Shown: in pieces, positions 53,099-61,644 of the stretch | How the letters are laid out: each line of letters opens with the position of its first letter | Position numbering within the stretch: position 1 is the stretch's first letter | Source: CAZBSE01 sp964494385 | GTDB lineage: Bacteria; Actinomycetota; Humimicrobiia; Humimicrobiales; Humimicrobiaceae | Assembly (NCBI GenBank): GCA_964494385.1 | Contig: CAZBSE010000001.1 | Coordinates: 1 to 64,000, forward strand | Direction: 5' to 3' | DNA: 64,000 nucleotides | Notes under the pieces: model-generated | Databases searched by the model: none | The model's input: only the letters and a program-made list of their open reading frames with translations | What the model was told of the DNA's origin: nothing | Made by a program: the position numbers and the translations under genes

Positions 53099-53611
53099 TT
53101 AAGCTTTTAGTGCGGTTATTATCTTGTTTGCAGTCTTTAGCGGATCTTTCCCGTTGTTATCCATAATTAAATCAGCATATTTTCTGTAAAGAGTGTCTCT
53201 TTTCCTTATTAATTTTTTAATAGTTTCTTTTTTATTCTTAACTTCAATTAACGGTCTGTCATTAACATTTTCAAGACGCTCCAATGCTTCCCTTATTGAT
53301 ATGTTCAAATAGATAACGGTACTGCTGTTTTTGATTATTTCCATATTTTGTTTTCTTTCAACTATGCCGCCCCCACAGGCAACTATGCAATTTTTATTAT
53401 TAAATATTTTTTCGGTTATATTTGATTCCAGATCCCTAAAATATTTCTCTCCCTCCAGACTGAAAATATCCTTTATTTTTTTTCCTTCTCCCAGCTCAAT
53501 CATTCTATCTAAATCAATAAATATAAACTTTATTTTTTTTGCAAGAATTCTTCCTACCGTACTCTTTCCGGAACCCATAAATCCTATAAGGCATATATTT
53601 TTAAATCTCAT
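53099..53611 (-). CDS. aroK: Shikimate kinase
   Basis: Fifth shikimate-pathway enzyme. The P-loop GFMGSGKST (9-17), the shikimate-binding FIDLDRMIE and ACGGGIVERKQN, and the lid NDRPLIE are all present. The length of 170 is normal. It is between aroC and aroB with gaps of six and ten bases. Confidence 0.97.
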   Translation of the reverse strand: MRFKNICLIGFMGSGKSTVGRILAKKIKFIFIDLDRMIELGEGKKIKDIFSLEGEKYFRDLESNITEKIFNNKNCIVACGGGIVERKQNMEIIKNSSTVIYLNISIREALERLENVNDRPLIEVKNKKETIKKLIRKRDTLYRKYADLIMDNNGKDPLKTANKIITALKA

Positions 53612-53617
53612 ATAATA

Positions 53618-54784
53618 TTATATTTCCTGGAGATATCTTTTATAATTATTATAATTTTCTAAAATTTCATTTATATTATCCCTACCGAATTTATTTTGAA
53701 TCGAATTAAAGATTTCTACTGACAGTACTGCCTCACCAATTATGGAAGCGCTTGGAACAGCACATACATCCGATCTTTCTTTCAAACTTATTTCATCTTC
53801 TTTACTTTCTATATTCACGGTATGCAGCCCCTTAATCGTAGTTGGCAGTGGTTTCATTATGGCCTCTATTACAACTGGTTCCCCGTTGGTTACTCCTCCT
53901 TCTATCCCTCCGGCTCTATTTGTTTTCCTAAAGAACCCTTTACCTTTTCTATAATAAACTTCATCATGGAATCCGGTTCCCGTTTTTTGATATGAGTTAA
54001 AAATATCACCTATCCCTACACCTTTTATGGCCGGGATGCTCATAAATGATTTTGCTATTCTCCCATCAATCCTTCTGTCCCATTGTGAATATGAACCCAG
54101 CCCTGCCGGTACTCCTTCTGCTGTAACCTTAAATCTTCCTCCAATACTGTCCCCACTTTTCTTTGCCTTTCCTATTTCTTTCTTCATCTTCAGACTTACT
54201 TCTTTATCGGGACACCTTACTTCGGATTTTTCTATATCATCTAATATTTCGCTGTTTATTTTTATATCTTCAATAAGCATCGCTTTTCCAATCTGGCATA
54301 CATAACTTACAATATTTATCCCTAAAAGTTTTAATACAATTTTAGCAAATGCGCCTATGCAGACCCTAACTGCAGTTTCTCTGGCACTGCTTCTTTCTAT
54401 TACATTTCTTATGTCATCCAATCTGTATTTTAATAATCCGGGTAAATCTGCATGGCCCGGTCTTGGGTTTAATAATTTTTTTTCTGGTTCTGAAATATCT
54501 TTTCCGGCATTATTTATATTCATTATTTCTTTCCAGCTTTTCCAATCTATATTCTTTATTGCAAATGATATAGGTGAGCCTATGCTCCTTCCTTTCCTTA
54601 TACCTGATATTAACTCAACTTCATCTTTTTCTATTGACATCCTGGACCCTCTCCCGAATCCTTTTTGTCTTCTTGACAGCTCATAATTTATATAATCCCT
54701 ATCAATTAAAACTCCGGAGGGATAGTCGTCAATTACTCCTAAAAGATTTTTTCCATGGGATTCACCGGCAGTAAGAAATCTCAA
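53618..54784 (-). CDS. aroC: Chorismate synthase
   Basis: Last enzyme of the common pathway. It uses reduced FMN. Motifs include LTAGESHGKNLLGVIDDYPSG (split after GESHGK), RPGHADLPGLLKY, RSSARETAVRV and GIEGGVTNGEPV. The length of 388 is normal. The start is a TTG at 54784 with AAAGGA ten bases upstream. It directly follows the PilP-like gene of the pilus assembly operon. Confidence 0.97.
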   Translation of the reverse strand: MRFLTAGESHGKNLLGVIDDYPSGVLIDRDYINYELSRRQKGFGRGSRMSIEKDEVELISGIRKGRSIGSPISFAIKNIDWKSWKEIMNINNAGKDISEPEKKLLNPRPGHADLPGLLKYRLDDIRNVIERSSARETAVRVCIGAFAKIVLKLLGINIVSYVCQIGKAMLIEDIKINSEILDDIEKSEVRCPDKEVSLKMKKEIGKAKKSGDSIGGRFKVTAEGVPAGLGSYSQWDRRIDGRIAKSFMSIPAIKGVGIGDIFNSYQKTGTGFHDEVYYRKGKGFFRKTNRAGGIEGGVTNGEPVVIEAIMKPLPTTIKGLHTVNIESKEDEISLKERSDVCAVPSASIIGEAVLSVEIFNSIQNKFGRDNINEILENYNNYKRYLQEI

Positions 54785-54801
54785 AGATTATACATCCTTT
54801 C

Positions 54802-55323
54802 TTAATCATAATAAACCTGATCCATAAAAACAGTTACCACAACGTCACCCTTTAGCAGCACTACAGAGTTTGTATTGATTGCCTGCACAGAATAAATATA
54901 TACCAGAGTATCTCCCTCTTTAAGCTGATAGGAGTAATTATTTAAATTCAATTCGGCATATTCTATTCCATTTTCAGTATAAATTCTATTTAATTTAAAT
55001 ACATTTTTTTCTTCTTCATCTTCCTCTTCAATATAAAACGGTTCAAAAGGATCCCTAGATGAATCATCGATAAAATTAATATTGTATTCCGGGTCATAAC
55101 TCTTTTCTATAGCTGAATCCTCTCTGCCTATTTCGATTACCTCATTTTCATTTATTTTTATGTCAGGCATTTCCAATTCTTTCTCTCCGCCTATATATGA
55201 CTCCTTGATTATTTCTAAAAAAGAACATCCTGTAAAAATAAAAAGTACTAAAATAGAAAACAACACAACCGCTATAAATATTATCTTTTTTAATATATTC
55301 TTACTAATTATCATATTAATCAT
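54802..55323 (-). CDS. PilP-like pilus assembly lipoprotein
   Basis: A small lipoprotein (173 residues, lipobox FTGC with Cys33). The sequence DDSSRDPFEPF (90-93 is RDPF) matches the R-D/N-P-F signature of PilP/GspC-type proteins. A C-terminal beta domain follows (YSYQLKEGDTLVYIYSVQAI). It is preceded by an acidic linker. It overlaps the PilO-like gene by eight bases. In type IV pilus systems PilP joins PilNO to the secretin, but no secretin gene is visible here and a Gram-positive-like envelope may not need one. Confidence 0.75.
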   Translation of the reverse strand: MINMIISKNILKKIIFIAVVLFSILVLFIFTGCSFLEIIKESYIGGEKELEMPDIKINENEVIEIGREDSAIEKSYDPEYNINFIDDSSRDPFEPFYIEEEDEEEKNVFKLNRIYTENGIEYAELNLNNYSYQLKEGDTLVYIYSVQAINTNSVVLLKGDVVVTVFMDQVYYD

Positions 55324-55855
55324 TTACATAATAAATTTTTAAACCAACAAAGCCGTTCAGTTTTTTATAATCATCCTCATATGACTGTAAAACAATATCT
55401 TCAATTACTGCTATCCTGGGCATTTTCTCTATGATTTTAATAAAATTAACTATGTTGTAATAAGAGCCTTCCAATATAATATTAACACTTATCGTTTTCT
55501 GTTCTTCCTTATCTTCTTCCGCAGCAGTTCTTTCCATATAATCAACCGAATAAATAATTATATCGGAGTATTTAGCAATTTCATAAATTTCATTGGTAAA
55601 AAAACTTAAATCGTTTTCAGAAGGAAGCTGCATTGAGCATTTCTGATATTCAGCATTCAATACATTATATTCATCCCTTATCAGCAGAAGTTCATTCAGC
55701 CTGTTTAGTAAAACCTTATTATTATCTTTTTCCGTTTCTATTAATGAGCTTGCTTCAAGACTGCTGGAAAGGTTGGGTATAATAAACAGAATAAGTAAAA
55801 AAACACTCGCTATAAAAAAGACGACTATAAAAATTATTTTAATTCTGCTGTTCAT
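55316..55855 (-). CDS. PilO-like pilus assembly protein
   Basis: Single-pass inner-membrane protein of 179 residues. An N-terminal membrane helix (about 6-30) leads into a coiled-coil segment (NKVLLNRLNELLLIRDEYNV) and a ferredoxin-like C-terminal domain with VNIILEGSYYNIVNFIKIIEK, the pattern of PilO. It lies between the PilN-like and PilP-like genes, in standard order. Confidence 0.82.
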   Translation of the reverse strand: MNSRIKIIFIVVFFIASVFLLILFIIPNLSSSLEASSLIETEKDNNKVLLNRLNELLLIRDEYNVLNAEYQKCSMQLPSENDLSFFTNEIYEIAKYSDIIIYSVDYMERTAAEEDKEEQKTISVNIILEGSYYNIVNFIKIIEKMPRIAVIEDIVLQSYEDDYKKLNGFVGLKIYYVND

Positions 55856-55882
55856 AATTATATATAAATATGAATTGTATTA

Positions 55883-56584
55883 TTACTCCATCTTTTCTAT
55901 TTCCGTGTCCAATAAGCTTTCGTCTTCATTTTCTTCCGTTTGCACAGTGTCTCCATTTTCGATTCCCTGTAAATAAGGTTCAAGATTATAAAATGTACTT
56001 ATATTGAAAAATACCGCTTCCGTACCCGATTCCGCAATTTGATCCCTGGAAATATTATTTATAAGTACTTCTCCCATATTGGGAATGTCTTCAATACCTA
56101 TCGCAAACTTGCTTACATCATTATAACCGACCGCATATCCCTCAATATTAAAAAAAGTTACTTTTTTTACGTCTTTTCCTTTTTCTTCAGGACTTTTATC
56201 AATGAATTCATATAAATTTTTACTATCTCCTTCAATATAATTAATATAGGTATTATCCGGTATCTTTTCTCCTATATCATTTAAAATATCTGACCAGATT
56301 ATTACATTTTCCTGTAGTGAATTTACCAGTTCAGATTTCTTATTTACCTTAACCCTGAATTTTTCGTAAGCCTCCAAATTTGTTATATAGCTGCCTATCT
56401 GCATATTTACTTTTCTGTAATCATCTAATCTTGGTACAATATAATTGTTTACATCATATAAAATAATTGAAAAAGCCGCTATTATTACCACTACAACCGC
56501 CATGAGTATCAATATCGCCTGAAGTATAATTCCCTTTATATCCCTTACTTTTATTTCTTTCGGGAGAAGGTTTATCGTTTTCAT
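55883..56584 (-). CDS. PilN-like pilus assembly protein
   Basis: Single-pass membrane protein of 233 residues. It begins MKTINLLPKEI, the short cytoplasmic motif by which PilN binds PilM, followed by a membrane helix (about 20-45), a coiled coil and a periplasmic-type beta-alpha domain. An acidic C-terminal tail (EENEDESLLDTE) is unusual. The ATG overlaps the pilM stop codon by four bases (ATGA). Confidence 0.86.
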   Translation of the reverse strand: MKTINLLPKEIKVRDIKGIILQAILILMAVVVVIIAAFSIILYDVNNYIVPRLDDYRKVNMQIGSYITNLEAYEKFRVKVNKKSELVNSLQENVIIWSDILNDIGEKIPDNTYINYIEGDSKNLYEFIDKSPEEKGKDVKKVTFFNIEGYAVGYNDVSKFAIGIEDIPNMGEVLINNISRDQIAESGTEAVFFNISTFYNLEPYLQGIENGDTVQTEENEDESLLDTEIEKME

Positions 56585-57744
56585 TTATTTAATTCCCTTA
56601 ATGCCATTCCCACTGCTAACGGATCTATCAGATAGTTTAATTTCCTGCCTTTATATCTTGGATTCTTCATTATATATTTTAGTGAAAAATAATCTGCGAT
56701 TTTTAATATTTCTACCTTATAATTTATTACCTTTTCTATATATTTATCAATATTCTTAATATATTTCCCACTTAAAATTATTTTTTCAATTTTATATTTT
56801 GGATTTTCCTGCAGGAAGCTTTCTATAGACAGCTTGATTTCATATACGAGATGATCCGCAGTATCTTTCATAATTTTAACTATTTTCTTTTTATAATCTT
56901 CCTTCTCATCTTCTTTCCCCCCCGGCTCTTTACTCTCTTTTCTTTGCGTCTTTTCCGGAGTATTGCCGGAAGTTTCCTTTTTTAATTTTTCTTTATTTTT
57001 TTCTTCATCCAGTATTAATTTGAAATCAAATTGCGAAATTATTTTTCTGCAGTAATTATTATCTTTTTTAATTTCTTTATACAAAGTATCGACAAAGCTT
57101 TTTATGGAAGATGAGGTGAACCTCGGATATCTTAAATCATTATCCTGGATTATTTCAAGGATAGATATTTCCTCTCCCAGATTTACAGCGCAAAAAGATT
57201 TTAAATTCTTTTTCTTTTTATTTTTTTCCAGTCCGTAGATATAATCCAGTGTCCTATAAAGTGCGAAACAATTCAGATCAATAGCCTGTGAAAATAATCC
57301 TGCATCTTTGAAGCTTTTTGCTATATCATTTATCATGCTTTTAAGCGTGCCTACCAGCATCAATCTTGAAGAATTTTTTTCTTTTTCTACTATATAATAA
57401 TCATAAATAACATTATTTTTTGGTATGGGAATAAAATCATTGATCTGGTACTTAATCGAATTATTTATTTCTGTATCATCCACTACTGGTACTGTAACCT
57501 CTTTTGCAATTATTTTTTGATTGGCAATTCCTATAAATACTTTTCTATCAGAAATTTTATATTTTCTCCATATATCTTTTAAACCGGTGGTCAAAGCAGC
57601 TACATCCTGTACCTCACCTTTTATGACCGCATTAGACGGTACTTCTGAAATTACCATATTTTTTATAACCAGATTATTTCTTGATTTTAATAACTCAATA
57701 ACAGATATACAACAAGAGCTTAAATTCAACCCGACTGCCGACAT
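56581..57744 (-). CDS. PilM-like actin-fold pilus assembly protein
   Basis: Cytoplasmic actin-like ATPase of the type IV pilus platform, 387 residues. It begins SAVGLNLSSCCISVIEL, a PilM start with the first phosphate loop, and contains VFIGIANQKIIAKEVTVP and QINDFIPIPKNNVIYDY. A strongly charged Lys/Glu-rich insertion (about residues 255-295) is not usual for the family. It heads the pilM-N-O-P run, 23 bp after the prepilin peptidase gene. Confidence 0.9.
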   Translation of the reverse strand: MSAVGLNLSSCCISVIELLKSRNNLVIKNMVISEVPSNAVIKGEVQDVAALTTGLKDIWRKYKISDRKVFIGIANQKIIAKEVTVPVVDDTEINNSIKYQINDFIPIPKNNVIYDYYIVEKEKNSSRLMLVGTLKSMINDIAKSFKDAGLFSQAIDLNCFALYRTLDYIYGLEKNKKKKNLKSFCAVNLGEEISILEIIQDNDLRYPRFTSSSIKSFVDTLYKEIKKDNNYCRKIISQFDFKLILDEEKNKEKLKKETSGNTPEKTQRKESKEPGGKEDEKEDYKKKIVKIMKDTADHLVYEIKLSIESFLQENPKYKIEKIILSGKYIKNIDKYIEKVINYKVEILKIADYFSLKYIMKNPRYKGRKLNYLIDPLAVGMALRELNK

Positions 57745-57767
57745 GATGTGATCCTACTTTCTATTCT

Positions 57768-58529
57768 CTATCTGTAAAGACTTATATACCATTTTAAGAT
57801 ATTATTACCGCAAAATAAAGATATAATACTCCCAAGCGATATAAAAGGGCCAAATGGTATAGCCTGTTTTAATTTTCTCCTTTTTATGACTATAAGAGAT
57901 ATTCCATATATCGACCCTGTTAAAAAACCTAAAAATAAAGCAGGTATTGAGTTCCTTATTAGAAATGCTCCTATCATCAAGCTTAATTTAACATCACCCA
58001 TCCCCATACCCTTTGGATATATCAAATGAATTATCAGCATAAATAAAAATGCACCCGAGCTAAAAGCCAGGGGCATCCACCATTTGGAAGGTTCCAATAA
58101 AATATTCAAAGCCAGTCCGACAAGCGTTAAGGGTAATACTACTACATTGGGAATTATTCTAAAATTAATGTCAATAAAAGATACTACTATTAAAGAACTG
58201 CATAATAGAATTCCTATGATAGTATTAATACTTAACCCGAAAAAGATATAATTGACCATGAATAATAAAGAAGTTAAGATTTCGACAACGGGGCTGGTAA
58301 TGGGTATTTTTGCTTTACAGTACCTGCATCGACCTCTTAGTATTAAAAAAGATAATAATGGGATATTATCATAAAATGCTATTCTTCTCTTGCAATACGG
58401 ACAAAAAGAAGCAGGCCTTACAATAGATATTTTTCTGGGTAACCTGTATATTACCACTTCCAAGAAGCTTCCTACGGCAAGGCCCGCTATTATAAAAATT
58501 ATATAGAAAATTACTTCCCTTGTTCCCAT
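57768..58529 (-). CDS. pilD: Prepilin peptidase / N-methyltransferase
   Basis: Membrane aspartic protease that cleaves and methylates prepilins. The zinc-binding cysteine pairs are Cys43/Cys46 and Cys68/Cys71. The catalytic aspartates are Asp120 (SFIDINFRIIPN) and Asp179 (GMGMGDVKL). About seven membrane helices are predicted, and the length of 253 is typical. It begins the pilD-M-N-O-P-aroC-K-B-Q run and has an upstream candidate promoter at 58715-58742. Confidence 0.95.
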   Translation of the reverse strand: MGTREVIFYIIFIIAGLAVGSFLEVVIYRLPRKISIVRPASFCPYCKRRIAFYDNIPLLSFLILRGRCRYCKAKIPITSPVVEILTSLLFMVNYIFFGLSINTIIGILLCSSLIVVSFIDINFRIIPNVVVLPLTLVGLALNILLEPSKWWMPLAFSSGAFLFMLIIHLIYPKGMGMGDVKLSLMIGAFLIRNSIPALFLGFLTGSIYGISLIVIKRRKLKQAIPFGPFISLGSIISLFCGNNILKWYISLYR

Positions 58530-58714
58530 TTAAACTATTGCTTTTTTACCGTTTTTTATTCCTTTTTAGCTGTCGGGTTATTTTCTATATTATATTGCTA
58601 TTTTTATTATAATTAAATTAATATTTTATATTTATTTCCTGTTGATATTCTTTTATTATTCTAAAAACATATATCTTTACATACAGCTATAATTTTAAGT
58701 AATAATATTTAAAT
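58530..58714. other. Upstream region of pilD
   Basis: This is an AT-rich stretch with no gene seen. On the minus strand a TATAAT occurs in the middle but has no convincing -35 partner. It is bounded on the right by the candidate promoter at 58715-58742 and the pilin terminator. No riboswitch motif was recognised. Confidence 0.4.
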
Positions 58715-58742
58715 CCTATCGCTTAAAGCATTACAGGTTTTA
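58715..58742 (-). promoter_or_regulatory. Candidate alternative-sigma promoter before pilD
   Basis: On the minus strand TAAA (58739-58742) is followed after 16 bp by GCGATAGG (58715-58722). This resembles the FliA/WhiG consensus TAAA-N15-GCCGATAA. It lies right after the pilin terminator and about 190 bp before pilD. The match may be chance. Confidence 0.3.
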
Positions 58743-58745
58743 AAT

Positions 58746-58783
58746 AATAAAATAAGGGATAGCAACCTATCCCTTATTTTATT
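58746..58783 (-). terminator. Terminator of the pilin gene
   Basis: A perfect 17-bp stem (58746-58762 with 58767-58783) around the loop CAAC, with A/T-rich ends on both sides. The core is AAGGGATAG/CTATCCCTT. It lies about 50 bp after the pilin stop codon and would end or stabilise the pilin mRNA. Its symmetry lets it act in both directions. Confidence 0.8.
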
Positions 58784-58832
58784 TCATTTTCAACTTTTTC
58801 GATATTAATTAATTAACTTTTATTAACTTATT

Positions 58833-59252
58833 TTAGTATGCTCCGGTACTTGTAAATGCACCGTTGGTAATAACTATGTTGTCTGTGCCACCAACAACGC
58901 CGTCTACACCAAAGCTTGTCAAAGTATAACCAGTTCCACTACCAGTTTGTGCATAGACATAGTTAACACCCCAGGAGTCAGCTGTCGGTACGGGGGTCAT
59001 ATATGCTGCTATATCCGTATCCCAGTTAGCTGCCGCCGGATAACTTTCTATATCCGACTGGTACAGCTCTAGTGCTGTTGCTATGTTTTTCATTTCACTC
59101 TCGGTAGCAGCTTCCCTTGCTCTGTTTCTCAGGGCCATATAACTGGGAATAGCTATACCTGTAAGTACGGCAAGTATGATAATTACTATCATAAGCTCTA
59201 TCAATGTAAATCCTTTTTCCTTCCTGTATATATTTCTACAAAGCCGTTTCAT
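58833..59252 (-). CDS. pilA: Major type IV pilin
   Basis: Prepilin of 139 residues. The processing site is RKEKG|FTLIELMIVIIILAVL with Glu at +5. The mature helix continues to GIAIPSYMALRNRAREAATES, which is the standard class A pilin backbone. The C-terminal domain is short, Gly/Thr-rich and has no cysteine pair. The gene has the best ribosome binding site in the region (AAAGGAGGTG, seven bases before ATG), its own promoter and its own terminator, as expected of the most expressed pilus component. Confidence 0.93.
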   Translation of the reverse strand: MKRLCRNIYRKEKGFTLIELMIVIIILAVLTGIAIPSYMALRNRAREAATESEMKNIATALELYQSDIESYPAAANWDTDIAAYMTPVPTADSWGVNYVYAQTGSGTGYTLTSFGVDGVVGGTDNIVITNGAFTSTGAY

Positions 59253-59304
59253 TTTGCACCTCCTTTATTTAAATAAATTTAATTTTGTTATTGTATATTA
59301 TTTT

Positions 59305-59334
59305 ATTATACCCATAAATCATAAATTTAGACAA
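59305..59334 (-). promoter_or_regulatory. Pilin promoter with SigB/SigF-type elements
   Basis: On the minus strand GTCTAA (59327-59332), 13 bp and GGGTAT (59308-59313) match the SigB/SigF consensus GTTTAA-N13-GGGTAT except for one base. The same bases can be read as TTGTCT-N18-TATAAT for the housekeeping factor. The predicted start is about 45 bp before the pilin ATG. The gene for a SigB/SigF-type sigma factor lies just upstream. From 59335 to 59558 I see only AT-rich sequence and a weak hairpin. Confidence 0.55.
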
Positions 59335-59558
59335 TTATTTAATAATTTATATAATTTATTAAAATTATTAATTGAATTTAAGTATATAAATATTTATTAT
59401 AATATGCAACATAATTATATGAAATATTTAATCATAAATATATATTTACATATTTTATATTTTTAAGACTGCAACTATATTTTTCTCAATTTTCTTATTA
59501 TGTCTAAATGGTTATTTTATATGACGGGAAAAATTAACTTTCCAGGTAAATCATTGCC

Positions 59559-60356
59559 CTATTTTTCTGAAAAGTATTCCCTTAATACTCTTATGCTTTC
59601 CTTTAACTTTCTGGAAACGGATCTCTGAGAAATACCAAATTTTTCTCCTATTTCCTTCTGGCTCAAACCAAGAAAATAATTTAATATTATTATTTTTTTA
59701 TTAAGACTGCACAGCTTATCTATGGCATCCCATAATATAAATTTATCTTCCATTACCAGTTCAAAACTTTTATATTCTCTTGACTTAATTAATCTTCTGT
59801 CAAAATTAGATAAGGAACCTTTGTTGTTATTACTGCTTTCCACTTCATCAATCGGCCTGTAATCGTAAAAAGCAGCTTCTCTTGCTTTAAAAAACTCATC
59901 TATGCCTTCCATGGACACGTTTATTCCCTTTGATATCTCCTCGATAGTTGGATACCTGTCATTGCCTGACTCAAAATCCTTTATAAAATCTACAAAAATT
60001 TTATTTAACTTCCATATCCATCTGGGGACCTTTATTAATTTGCTGTCCCTGATAAAATGTAATATTTCGCCTTTTATACAGTGAACGGAAAATGTAGAAA
60101 ATTTATAGTTTGATTTCGGCTCAAATCTGTTTATTGCCATAATCAACCCCGTAAATCCGGCCTGCTGTATATCTTTTGGATCCAGTTTGATATTTCTAAA
60201 TTCTCCTGCAATTTTATAGACAAGCTTTTTAGTTCTATCTATTATTGAGCTTAATATTTCCGGATTATTGCTTATCCTATATATCTCAATAAGCTCTTCC
60301 ACGGATAAATTTTTATTTTTTAATATATTAAGATTTTTATATTTTAATTCATTCAT
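59559..60356 (-). CDS. SigB/SigF/SigG-type sigma factor
   Basis: RNA polymerase sigma-70 family factor of group 3, 265 residues. Region 2 (about 33-105) has KDIQQAGFTGLIMAINRFEP and YKFSTFSVHCIKGEILHFIR. The following KVPRWIWKLNK matches the HVPRRIKEL of SigB/SigF rather than FliA. Region 3 is at about 115-170 and region 4 (205-262) has LSQKEIGEKFGISQRSVSRK. No anti-sigma or anti-anti-sigma gene is adjacent, which is unusual for this group. Position between pilC and pilA and the GGGTAT-type pilin promoter suggest that it drives pilin transcription. Confidence 0.88.
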   Translation of the reverse strand: MNELKYKNLNILKNKNLSVEELIEIYRISNNPEILSSIIDRTKKLVYKIAGEFRNIKLDPKDIQQAGFTGLIMAINRFEPKSNYKFSTFSVHCIKGEILHFIRDSKLIKVPRWIWKLNKIFVDFIKDFESGNDRYPTIEEISKGINVSMEGIDEFFKAREAAFYDYRPIDEVESSNNNKGSLSNFDRRLIKSREYKSFELVMEDKFILWDAIDKLCSLNKKIIILNYFLGLSQKEIGEKFGISQRSVSRKLKESIRVLREYFSEK

Positions 60357-60384
60357 GATGGGATATCTTTTTGCAACATTCTTA

Positions 60385-61608
60385 TTACATATTCTGATAT
60401 ATATTGAACATTGGAAGATACATTGATATCACAATTAACCCGATAATTCCCGCTACAAATAAAAGCATCAACGGTTCCAGTATCGTAATCATTACATCTA
60501 TCGCATTTGACACTTCTTTTTCATAAAAATCAGCAATTTTTGAAACTATTTCATCAAGCGTACCGGTCCTCTCCCCTACGGCTATCATCTGGACCATCAT
60601 GGCGGGAAAAACTTTCATTTTGGACATTGGATCGGAAATATTCTCGCCTTCACTTATTCCCTTTTTAATTTTCTCCAGAGCATTGTCAATAAGTATATTA
60701 CCCGCTACTCCTTTTGCAATTTCCAGGGAACTTAATATGGGAACTCCTGTTTCAAGCAGTATCCCGAAATGTCTGCTGAATCTTGATAACGACATTTTTC
60801 TGAATAAATCCCCAAATTTTGGAATATTTAATTTTAAATTATCTATTAAGTATTTCCCTCTTGCAGATCTTGTAAACTTCTTAAATAAAAATATCCCTCC
60901 GCCTATTACCACAGCCATGATCAAATAAAAATATATGTTTTTAAACAAATCGCCAATAAATATAATTATTTTAGTAGGCATTGGAAGCTCCGCTCCCAAT
61001 TCGTCATATATTCCTTTAAAAGTCGGGACCAAAAATACTATGATTACAACAGTTATCACTGCAGCAAATCCCAGAACAAATTTTGGGTAAGCAGTTTTAT
61101 TTCTTATTTTTAATTTTATCTCTTCATCTGTTTCCAAAAAATTAGCCAGATCGTTCATGGTCTTATCCAGTACGCCTCCTGCTTCACCAGCCCTTACAAG
61201 ACTTACATATATATCTTTAAATACTTTGGTATGCCTTTCCATCGATTCGGAAAGAGAATGTCCGGATTCTACATACAATCTAACTTCTGAGATTATTTTT
61301 GAAAATTTTGGGTTCGGTGTCTGCTTTTCCAGCACTGTCAGTGATTCCAGCAAAGACATCCCGGAAGAAATCAATGTTGCGAATTGCCTTGTAAATACGA
61401 CCAGATCTCTTGTTTTAATACGATTAAAAAAACTAAAGCTTATAGTTTTTTTTGATGTGCTTATTCTTTCTTTCATCTTAACTATACTTATTACAAAATA
61501 TTCCATATCCTTTAATTTTAATACAACGGATTCCTGCGTTTCGGCATCAATTGAACCTTTTATTAATTCACCTTTTAAATTTCTAACCGTATAATTAAAT
61601 GTAGCCAT
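60385..61608 (-). CDS. pilC: Type IV pilus inner-membrane platform protein PilC
   Basis: Polytopic platform protein of 407 residues with two T2SSF domains (about 68-190 and 270-395). The signatures are FTRQFATLISSGMSLLESL, SLVRAGEAGGVLDKTM and the second-half LSRFSRHFGILLETGVPIL and VGERTGTLDEI. The N-terminal DUF-like segment starts ATFNYTVRNLKGELIKGSID. It is 36 bp after pilT and is followed by the sigma-factor gene. Confidence 0.95.
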   Translation of the reverse strand: MATFNYTVRNLKGELIKGSIDAETQESVVLKLKDMEYFVISIVKMKERISTSKKTISFSFFNRIKTRDLVVFTRQFATLISSGMSLLESLTVLEKQTPNPKFSKIISEVRLYVESGHSLSESMERHTKVFKDIYVSLVRAGEAGGVLDKTMNDLANFLETDEEIKLKIRNKTAYPKFVLGFAAVITVVIIVFLVPTFKGIYDELGAELPMPTKIIIFIGDLFKNIYFYLIMAVVIGGGIFLFKKFTRSARGKYLIDNLKLNIPKFGDLFRKMSLSRFSRHFGILLETGVPILSSLEIAKGVAGNILIDNALEKIKKGISEGENISDPMSKMKVFPAMMVQMIAVGERTGTLDEIVSKIADFYEKEVSNAIDVMITILEPLMLLFVAGIIGLIVISMYLPMFNIYQNM

Positions 61609-61644
61609 TTTTACCTAATATTTTTTTATAAAATATAAAATAAT

